DNA of 12,479 nucleotides from the NCBI GenBank assembly GCA_023488865.1, contig JAMDDG010000355.1, positions 1 through 12,479 on the forward strand, in the 5' to 3' direction. Source of the stretch: Bacteroidota bacterium. Its GTDB lineage: Bacteria > Bacteroidota > Bacteroidia > Bacteroidales > Prolixibacteraceae. The notes under the pieces were generated by a model, which saw only the letters and a program-made list of their open reading frames with translations, made no database searches and was not told the DNA's origin. A program made the translations under genes and the position numbers. Within the stretch, counting starts at the first letter, position 1; each line of letters begins with the position of its first letter. Below, one piece after another: positions 7,474 through 12,479 of the stretch.

Positions 7474-10094
7474 AGCCGGTCTTCCAATATCTTGATCTTT
7501 TCTTCAATGTCGGCCTGCTTCTTCCTTTCAAGTTCGACCACTTTGGCTGGCGCGCTGCTGACAAATTTTTCGTTTCCTAATTTTTTCAAGACCACCTCCA
7601 GGAAGCCTTTGTTGTAGGCAAGTTCTTCATTGATTTTGGCAAGTTCCTCAGCAACATCAACATTTCCAACAAAAGGAATATAATAGGCGGTAGCTTTGAC
7701 CATAAACGCAGCCGCACCGGCAACCTCCTCCGAACAGATTTCGAGTTTGGAAACGTTGCCTAATTTCGAGACAACTTGATTGTATTCAGGAACATAGCCT
7801 TTTTCACCCGGGGTAATATAGAGTTCTATTTCTTCTCTGTTCGCAATATTTTTCTCTTTACGGATAGTCCGGATACCAGAAACAACTTCTTTGGCCAACT
7901 CAAACCTTTCACAAAGCGCTGCGTTTCTGCCGGAAGCTTTCGGCCAGGAGGCCATCATAATGGATTCGCCCGCTTTTCTGTTGCCAATCAACTGCCAGAT
8001 TTCTTCACTGATAAATGGCATGAAAGGGTGCAACAAACGAAGCACATCATCCAGTATTTCAATAACTTCTGAATAAGTTTTCTGATCAATCGGTTGTTGG
8101 TAGGCTGGTTTGATAATCTCGAGCAACCAACCCGAAAATTCATCTCGGATGGTGGCATAAATGGTCATCAAAGCATCATTCAAACGGTATTTTTCGAAGT
8201 GGTCGTCCATTAATACAATGGCCTCATCAAGCTTGGCCCTGAACCATTCTATCCCTAACCGGGAATGTTCAGGCTGAGGTATTGCAGCATCTATGTCCCA
8301 TCCGTTGATCAACCGGAAAGAGTTCCATACCTTGGTCAGGAAGCCCCTGCCCTGCTCGGTAAGCGACTCATCAAAAAGGATATCGTTCCCGGCAGGGGAA
8401 CAAAGCAACATCCCGACCCTGACGCCGTCTGCACCATATTTGGCAATCAGGTCGAGCGGATCAGGAGAGTTGCCCAGCGACTTGGACATTTTTCTTCTCA
8501 GCTTGTCGCGGACGATGCCGGTGAAATAGACATTTTTAAAAGGAAAATTTCCTTTGTATTCGTAACCTGCGATCACCATCCGGGCTACCCAGAAAAAAAT
8601 AATCTCAGGCGCAGTAACCAAATCGTTGGTGGGATAGTAGTAATCCAAGTCGCGTGTATCGTTAGGATCTTCCTTTTCGAAAACCGAAATCGGCCAAAGC
8701 CAGGAAGAAGCCCAGGTGTCCAGCACATCTTCATCCTGACGCAAATCCTTTGCTTCCAGGGTACTATTGCCCGTCTGTATCTTTGCCAAAACCAATGCTT
8801 TTTCATCCGTTTCAGCAACCACGAAAGTATTGTCAGGCAGATAATAGACCGGTATACGGTGTCCCCACCATAATTGACGAGAGATACACCAGTCTTTGAT
8901 GTTCTCCATCCAGTGACGGTAGAGATTTTTGAATTTGGACGGATAGAACCGGATGGTATCGGTCTCTACTGCTTCCAGTGCCGGCTTGGCCAACTCACTC
9001 ATCTTCAAAAACCATTGGGCCGAGAGTTTCGGTTCAATCGGTACATGGGTCCGCTCTGAATAACCTACTTTGTTGTTGTAATCTTCAATCTTTACCAGAT
9101 TCCCGGCAGTTTCCAGCATTGGAATAATCTGTTTACGCGCCTCAAAACGATCGACTCCGACCAAAAGCTGCGCTTTTTCACTCAGCGTGCCATCGTCGTT
9201 AAAGGTGTCGATCACCTCCAGTTTGTGGCGGATGCCTATTTCGTAGTCGTTGGTATCGTGTGCCGGTGTGATTTTGAGACAGCCAGTACCAAAGTCCATC
9301 TCTACATATTCATCCTGAATAACCGGTACACTGCGGTTCACCAATGGAACCAGTACCCGCTTGCCTACCAGATGTTTGAAGCGTTCATCAGCAGGATTGA
9401 CACAAACAGCCGTGTCGCCCAAAATAGTTTCGGGACGGGTGGTTGCAACGGTAATATATTGATCGACAGTACCTTCTATCAGATAGCGAACGTAATACAA
9501 TTTAGATTGCTCTTCACGGTAGATCACCTCTTCGTCAGATAGTGCCGTCTTCGCTGCAGGATCCCAGTTGACCATGCGAACACCACGGTAAACGTAACCT
9601 TTATTGTAAAGGTCAACAAATGTACGTATTACAGAAGCAGAACGTATCTCGTCCATCGTAAAGGCGGTACGGTCCCAGTCACAGGAGGCACCGAGTTTTT
9701 TGAGTTGTTCAAGAATGATCCCTCCATGTTTGTGGGTCCACTCCCAGGCATGCTCCAAAAATTGATCACGGGTAAGGCTATCTTTTTTTATCCCCTCTTT
9801 TAACAACTTGTCGACTACTTTGGCTTCCGTAGCGATCGAAGCATGATCAGTGCCCGGCACCCAACATCCGTTCTTCCCCAACATCCTGGCACGGCGCACC
9901 AACACATCCTGAATGGTATTGTTCAGCATGTGCCCCATGTGAAGCACACCCGTCACATTGGGCGGAGGGATCACGATCGTATAGGGTTCGCGTGAGTCTG
10001 GCTCTGAATGGAAAAATTTTTGCTCCATCCAGAAGCTGTACCATTTGTCTTCGACGGTCGTTGGGTCGTATTTTACCGGGATATCCTTTATCAT
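7458..10094 (-). CDS. valS: Valine--tRNA ligase
   Basis: ValS charges tRNA-Val with valine and edits mischarged threonine; it is an essential class Ia synthetase. The 878 residues match the usual bacterial length. Landmarks: PPPNVTGVLHMGH with the HIGH-type motif HMGH at 52-55, GTDHASIATE (81-90), the CP1 editing domain (about 200-360) with TTRPETILGDTAV (218-230) and GTGCLKITPAHDTNDY (269-284, D279 the expected editing aspartate), WCISRQLWWGHRIPVYY (402-418), DVLDTWASSWLWP (456-468), and KMSKSLGNSPDPLD (535-548). The anticodon-binding domain follows (about 610-760), and the C-terminal coiled-coil arm specific to ValS runs from about 811 to 878. The ATG at 10094 gives the expected MIKDIPVKYDP start, with TAAAATG just upstream and no Shine-Dalgarno sequence. 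All key residues are intact. Confidence 0.98.
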   Translation of the reverse strand: MIKDIPVKYDPTTVEDKWYSFWMEQKFFHSEPDSREPYTIVIPPPNVTGVLHMGHMLNNTIQDVLVRRARMLGKNGCWVPGTDHASIATEAKVVDKLLKEGIKKDSLTRDQFLEHAWEWTHKHGGIILEQLKKLGASCDWDRTAFTMDEIRSASVIRTFVDLYNKGYVYRGVRMVNWDPAAKTALSDEEVIYREEQSKLYYVRYLIEGTVDQYITVATTRPETILGDTAVCVNPADERFKHLVGKRVLVPLVNRSVPVIQDEYVEMDFGTGCLKITPAHDTNDYEIGIRHKLEVIDTFNDDGTLSEKAQLLVGVDRFEARKQIIPMLETAGNLVKIEDYNNKVGYSERTHVPIEPKLSAQWFLKMSELAKPALEAVETDTIRFYPSKFKNLYRHWMENIKDWCISRQLWWGHRIPVYYLPDNTFVVAETDEKALVLAKIQTGNSTLEAKDLRQDEDVLDTWASSWLWPISVFEKEDPNDTRDLDYYYPTNDLVTAPEIIFFWVARMVIAGYEYKGNFPFKNVYFTGIVRDKLRRKMSKSLGNSPDPLDLIAKYGADGVRVGMLLCSPAGNDILFDESLTEQGRGFLTKVWNSFRLINGWDIDAAIPQPEHSRLGIEWFRAKLDEAIVLMDDHFEKYRLNDALMTIYATIRDEFSGWLLEIIKPAYQQPIDQKTYSEVIEILDDVLRLLHPFMPFISEEIWQLIGNRKAGESIMMASWPKASGRNAALCERFELAKEVVSGIRTIRKEKNIANREEIELYITPGEKGYVPEYNQVVSKLGNVSKLEICSEEVAGAAAFMVKATAYYIPFVGNVDVAEELAKINEELAYNKGFLEVVLKKLGNEKFVSSAPAKVVELERKKQADIEEKIKILEDRLLLLR

Positions 10095-10161
10095 TTTAAT
10101 GAATTATACTTTAAAATCAATTTTTGGAAGATGCATCACTCCTTAATCTTTTACAAGTTGA

Positions 10162-10169
10162 CAAAAATA
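10162..10169 (-). promoter_or_regulatory. -7 promoter box of valS
   Basis: TATTTTTG on the minus strand is an exact TAnnTTTG match 67 bp upstream of the valS ATG, predicting a leader of about 60 nt. No TTG lies at the standard distance; the nearest is 12 nt upstream, which is too close. The same octamer precedes trpS. Confidence 0.4.
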
Positions 10170-10220
10170 GGAAAAACGAACCAATAAGAAAGGAAAGACG
10201 CGATCATTCTCAATTCTAAT

Positions 10221-10282
10221 TTTGGCTAAAGCCCTAATTCATTTACATTCCCTATCCGTCAGCTAAAGCTGATGGCAATGAA
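10221..10282 (+). repeat. REP-like composite repeat C1 (forward)
   Basis: Short hairpin B, TTTGGCTAAAGCC (10221-10233), then 22 nt, then long hairpin A, CCGTCAGCTAAAGCTGATGG (10256-10275; one G.T pair), then the tag CAATG (10276-10280). It matches C3 across the spacer as well, sharing CATTCCCT just before hairpin A. It is the outermost copy on the valS side. Confidence 0.8.
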
Positions 10283-10414
10283 AAACCCGGGTATTAGTAC
10301 GCGATTCGTGTTCTCAACTCTTTCCATAGTATTTTGCTAAGCAGAAAATCGTTTTTCTCCCTGAATTACCTTAAATTGTATTATATTTTCAAATTATTAC
10401 AGCGGAATTTCGCC

Positions 10415-10478
10415 TTCATTGCCGTCAGCTTTAGCTGACGGATAAAAAGATCAGAACAAAAATCCGGCTTTAGCCAAA
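10415..10478 (-). repeat. REP-like composite repeat C2 (reverse)
   Basis: Reverse copy of C1: tag CATTG (10417-10421), hairpin A CCGTCAGCTTTAGCTGACGG (10422-10441), a perfect 8-bp stem with a TTTA loop, 24 nt, then hairpin B GGCTTTAGCCAAA (10466-10478). Hairpin B ends 15 nt before the transposase ATG, so it could affect initiation of that gene. The 132 bp between C1 and C2 hold no gene or clear repeat. Confidence 0.8.
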
Positions 10479-10493
10479 TATAAAAAAGTAACT

Positions 10494-10931
10494 ATGTCAT
10501 TCGTTAAGATATGGGTACATCTGGTTTTTGCGACCAAATTTAGGGAGCACTTGTTTTCCAAAGAAATAAGCCATGCAATTCATGAACACATAATGTCAAA
10601 CTGTAAAAAGAAAGAGATCTTTTTGCAAGCAATAAATGGTTCTGTTGAACATGTTCATTGCTTAATCTCATTAGGAAAAGACCAATCTATTGCACAAGTA
10701 GTTCAACTTATTAAAGGGGAATCTTCTTTTTGGATCAATCAAAATCATTTGCTGCCCAATAAATTCTCCTGGCAAGATGACTATTTTGCAGTGTCGGTGA
10801 GTGAATCACATCTGGAAAATGTAGTTAAATACATCAAAAATCAGGAAGAGCATCATAGAATTAAGCCTTTTTCGGAGGAGGTTGAAGAATTTATTGCAAA
10901 GTATGGCTTCAAACTTATCAAAGATGAGTAA
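10494..10931 (+). CDS. tnpA: IS200-like / REP-associated tyrosine transposase (Y1_Tnp family)
   Basis: The 145-residue protein is a single-domain HUH transposase that nicks and joins single-stranded DNA at hairpin ends through a 5'-phosphotyrosine link. Start MSFVKIWVHLVFATK is the family's N-terminal strand; the HUH motif is H53-V-H55 in VEHVHCLISLG; INGSVEHVH and LIKGESSFWIN (72-82) are family hallmarks; Y113 in VVKYIKNQ is the likely nucleophile, with Q117 four residues later as the expected metal ligand. The length is near the usual 150, so it looks intact. It is the only plus-strand gene between minus-strand valS and trpS, and A/T-rich compared with them, which suggests separate origin. 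Flanking composite hairpins are its probable substrates. IS200-type insertion versus domesticated RAYT is unresolved: the many alternating repeats favour RAYT, but there is no accessory tnpB in view either way. Confidence 0.88.
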   Translation: MSFVKIWVHLVFATKFREHLFSKEISHAIHEHIMSNCKKKEIFLQAINGSVEHVHCLISLGKDQSIAQVVQLIKGESSFWINQNHLLPNKFSWQDDYFAVSVSESHLENVVKYIKNQEEHHRIKPFSEEVEEFIAKYGFKLIKDE

Positions 10932-10947
10932 AATCTATTATCCAAAT

Positions 10948-11008
10948 TTTGGCTAAAGCCTTGTTCTATCGTCATTCCCTGACCCGTCAGCTAAAGCAGA
11001 CGGCAATG
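10948..11008 (+). repeat. REP-like composite repeat C3 (forward)
   Basis: Hairpin B TTTGGCTAAAGCC (10948-10960), 23 nt with the shared CATTCCCT, hairpin A CCGTCAGCTAAAGCAGACGG (10984-11003; one A.A mismatch in the stem), tag CAATG (11004-11008). It begins 17 bp after the transposase stop and is nearly a direct repeat of C1, so the two could be the left and right ends of a unit. Confidence 0.8.
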
Positions 11009-11048
11009 TAAGACCACCTCTATTTTCCCGATCAAATCATCTTTTTTT

Positions 11049-11109
11049 CATGGCCGTTGGCTTTAGCCAACGGATCTGCAATAATAAATAAGCCAAGGCT
11101 TTAGCCAAA
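11049..11109 (-). repeat. REP-like composite repeat C4 (reverse, variant stem)
   Basis: Variant tag CATGG (11049-11053), hairpin A' CCGTTGGCTTTAGCCAACGG (11054-11073), 23 nt, hairpin B GGCTTTAGCCAAA (11097-11109). Relative to C2 the stem has two paired changes (C to T with G to A, A to G with T to C), so all eight pairs are kept. Confidence 0.75.
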
Positions 11110-11124
11110 TTCCGTATCAGGGCA

Positions 11125-11185
11125 TGGCTAAAGCCAATTTCAATGACAATTCTCTTATCCGTCAGCTAAAGCAGACGGCAATGAA
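11125..11185 (+). repeat. REP-like composite repeat C5 (forward), next to the trpS stop
   Basis: Hairpin B TGGCTAAAGCC (11125-11135), 23 nt, hairpin A CCGTCAGCTAAAGCAGACGG (11159-11178, same A.A mismatch as C3), tag CAATG (11179-11183). In trpS mRNA hairpin A would lie about 20 nt after the stop codon, a position where REP elements in other bacteria block 3' decay. Confidence 0.8.
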
Positions 11186-11198
11186 GAGTCTGTGACAT

Positions 11199-12194
11199 CT
11201 AATAGAATTTCTTAATCCCAATTACCTCCCTAACCTCCTTCAAGGTCCTGGAAGCCGAGGCCCTGGCCTTTTCTGCCCCCAGCTTTGCCACTTTGGAGAG
11301 ATAGGCCTCATCAGCCAGGAGCGATTCTATCCTTTCCCTGATCGGCGTGTTAAATTTGATAATATCTTCGGCAAGCTGCTTTTTCAAATCACCATAGCGG
11401 ATGGAGCAGTTGTTGTATTGGAGGTCAAAATGCGCCACTACATCGGGTGTTGAGACCACATCCAGTAACGTGAAAAGATTCTGGATTACCTCGGGCTTTT
11501 GCTGATTTGGTATCGTCGGACCACTATCGGTCACGGCTTTCATCACCTTTTTGCGGATTACTCCGGGCGCGTCGGCCAAAGAGATGGCATTTCCTTCTGA
11601 TTTGCCCATCTTGCCGGAACCGTCCAATCCCGGGATCTTCACCATATCCTGTCCCTCAAAAACATAGGGTCGCGGAATCGGAAAGAGCTCAACATTGTAC
11701 ATCCGGTTGAAACGACGGGCAAACGTACGGCCCATCTCCAGATTTTGCTCCTGGTCCTTCCCTACCGGGACCAAATGCGCCTTGTGAATAATAATATCCG
11801 CCGCCATCAAAACCGGATAGGTTAACAATCCGGCATTGACATTATCGGGGTGTTTCCTGGCTTTTTCCTTGAAAGAAGTAGTCCTTTCCAACTCGCCCAA
11901 ATAGGCATTCATGTTGAGCAAGAGGTAAAGTTCAGCCACCTCAGGCACATCGCTTTGAATAAAAACGGTCGCTTTTTCAGGATCGATTCCGCAGGCCAGG
12001 TATTCGGCTAACACTTGCCTGACATTGGCATAAAGATGTTCGGGGGTCGGATGTGTAGTGAGGGAATGAAGATCGGCGATAAAAAAATAGGTGTCGTGAT
12101 GGTGCTGCATCTCGACGAAATTTTTTACCGCTCCAAAGTAATTACCGAGATGCAGGTTCCCGGTCGATCTTATTCCACTGACAACTGTAGGCAT
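11199..12194 (-). CDS. trpS: Tryptophan--tRNA ligase
   Basis: TrpS charges tRNA-Trp; it is an essential, dimeric class Ic synthetase. The 331 residues are the normal length. Landmarks: GIRSTGNLHLGNYFGAV with the HIGH-type motif HLGN at 15-18, FIADLHSLTT (38-47), YLGELERTTSFKEKA (98-112), GLLTYPVLMAADII (122-135), VPVGKDQEQNLE (142-153), and the KMSKS-type loop as GKMGKSEGNAISL (194-206). The KMGKS form, with glycine for the first serine, is a common TrpS variant. The ATG at 12194 leaves only MPTVV before the first strand, as expected. All active-site elements are present. The gene's 3' end abuts repeat C5, and its upstream region has a -7 box and a terminator-like hairpin. Confidence 0.97.
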   Translation of the reverse strand: MPTVVSGIRSTGNLHLGNYFGAVKNFVEMQHHHDTYFFIADLHSLTTHPTPEHLYANVRQVLAEYLACGIDPEKATVFIQSDVPEVAELYLLLNMNAYLGELERTTSFKEKARKHPDNVNAGLLTYPVLMAADIIIHKAHLVPVGKDQEQNLEMGRTFARRFNRMYNVELFPIPRPYVFEGQDMVKIPGLDGSGKMGKSEGNAISLADAPGVIRKKVMKAVTDSGPTIPNQQKPEVIQNLFTLLDVVSTPDVVAHFDLQYNNCSIRYGDLKKQLAEDIIKFNTPIRERIESLLADEAYLSKVAKLGAEKARASASRTLKEVREVIGIKKFY

Positions 12195-12212
12195 ATGAAG
12201 TTTATTTATTCA

Positions 12213-12240
12213 TGGACAATTGACAATGGACAATTGACAA
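12213..12240. repeat. Two tandem 14-bp repeats upstream of trpS
   Basis: TGGACAATTGACAA occurs twice in perfect tandem (12213-12226 and 12227-12240), each containing the palindrome CAATTG. They lie 19 bp upstream of the trpS ATG, in its probable leader. The GGACA/GACAAT style recalls the words in the ald-kinase hairpin, a kind of repeat I associate with Bacteroidota intergenic DNA; no function can be read. Confidence 0.6.
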
Positions 12241-12261
12241 TTATGCATGTGATGTATTTAT

Positions 12262-12296
12262 AAAAAAAAAAGCAGAACCAGCTTGATCTGTTGGTT
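12262..12296 (-). terminator. Terminator-like hairpin plus T-tract ahead of trpS
   Basis: On the minus strand AACCAAC (12296-12290) can pair with GCTGGTT (12282-12276), six of seven positions with one A.C mismatch and a 7-nt loop. It is followed by CTGC and then ten T residues (12271-12262). This could end a gene lying to the right of the window, or act as a leader attenuator of trpS if transcription starts near 12300. The stem is weak. Confidence 0.35.
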
Positions 12297-12305
12297 ACTT
12301 TGCCG

Positions 12306-12313
12306 CAAAAATA
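12306..12313 (-). promoter_or_regulatory. -7 promoter box of trpS
   Basis: TATTTTTG on the minus strand matches TAnnTTTG and is identical to the valS box. Transcription would start near 12300, giving a leader of about 105 nt that includes the hairpin, T-tract and tandem repeats. No TTG is present at the standard -33 distance. Confidence 0.35.
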
Positions 12314-12479
12314 GCAAAACTCATCTATTGGACATTATAAATCTGACTTTATGAGTTTTTTTGAAGTCGTCTTTTTTCTTCACAACTCCTTTCAAGGAAT
12401 TGAATCCTACTTCTACACCTTTGTGTAAACCTTTGAGACCTTCGTGGTTAAACACCTATTGCACAATCTCGAAATTTTC
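12314..12479. other. Right-edge stretch without a convincing gene
   Basis: No supported coding region reaches this edge. A 25-codon plus-strand frame at 12351-12428 has no support. Near 12410-12450 there are three loosely repeated words (ACCTTTGTG, ACCTTTGAG, ACCTTCGTG, about 12 bp apart), which look like degenerate intergenic repeat sequence. Confidence 0.5.

Larger units (their letters stand above)
10221..11185 (+). mobile_element. Putative IS200/REP-type element: Y1 transposase within five composite hairpin repeats
   Basis: This is the full span of the tnpA gene plus its repeats, inserted between the 5' end of valS and the 3' end of trpS. The five repeats alternate as forward, reverse, [tnpA], forward, reverse, forward. 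Hairpin ends and a single small Y1 transposase are what the IS200/IS605 and REP-associated (RAYT) families have. No target duplication is expected for this family and none is seen. The true mobile unit could be smaller, for example C1 to C3 (10221-11008). Whether it still moves, or is a resident RAYT, cannot be told here. Confidence 0.6.

Noticed and set aside
8265..8873. Plus-strand open frame of 202 codons
   Set aside because: It is antisense to the KMSKS region of valS. Long antisense frames are common opposite conserved genes, and no domain is visible.
10283..10414. Possible hidden gene or RNA between repeats C1 and C2
   Set aside because: A/T-rich with stops in all frames I followed and only a weak TTTTGCT/AGCAGAAAA stem; nothing supportable.
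10221..11185. CRISPR array
   Set aside because: Repeats are palindromic, alternate in orientation, have unequal spacing and surround a transposase, with no cas genes. They fit REP/BIME-like elements.
12015..12263. Plus-strand frame of 82 codons over the trpS start
   Set aside because: Most is antisense to the trpS N-terminus and its tail encodes the tandem TGGACAATTGACAA repeat; no family resemblance.
12351..12428. Short plus-strand frame of 25 codons at the right edge
   Set aside because: Phenylalanine-rich reading of T-rich DNA, no promoter or recognisable motif.
12195..12479. T-box riboswitch upstream of trpS
   Set aside because: No T-box core sequence or specifier stem could be found, and T-boxes are not typical of Bacteroidota.

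Overview
The window looks like a chromosomal segment of a Bacteroidota bacterium, probably a Bacteroidales or Marinilabiliales relative. This rests on the protein flavour of ValS, TrpS, Ald and the PAS-rich sensor kinases, on the near absence of Shine-Dalgarno sequences, and on several good matches to the Bacteroidota promoter (TTG or TTTG, 17-23 nt spacer, TAnnTTTG). No taxonomic search was possible, so the rank is inference.

Layout, left to right. A PIN-domain (VapC-like) gene on the minus strand is cut by the left edge (1-447). Next is a PLP-dependent class I aminotransferase on the minus strand (524-1720), divergent from an alanine dehydrogenase gene, ald, on the plus strand (1951-3066). 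Ald converges on a hybrid sensor kinase with a receiver domain (3148-5184, minus). The gap between those two stop codons is filled exactly by one long imperfect hairpin. Upstream of the hybrid kinase on the same strand is a membrane PAS-GAF histidine kinase (5344-7284), and upstream of that valS (7458-10094). The membrane kinase appears to have its own promoter overlapping the end of valS, with a structured leader.

Between valS and trpS (11199-12194, minus) sits an accessory insertion of about 1 kb. It holds a small HUH/Y1 transposase of the IS200/REP-associated type (10494-10931, plus) flanked by five copies of a two-hairpin composite repeat. Two copies are upstream and three downstream, and all five alternate in orientation. 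Every composite pairs a short hairpin (GGC-TTTA-GCC) with a longer one (CCGTCAGC-TTTA-GCTGACGG) 22-24 nt away, with a one-sided CATTG tag. One copy has compensatory stem changes. This REP/BIME-like array with its own transposase is the most interesting structure in the window.

The genes do not form one pathway. The aminotransferase and Ald both handle amino nitrogen and the alanine/pyruvate/glutamate pools. The two kinases could be a signalling pair, but no response regulator with an output domain is visible. ValS and TrpS are housekeeping tRNA synthetases, and the REP-like cassette lies in the gap between them. The last 285 bases hold the trpS leader and no convincing gene.
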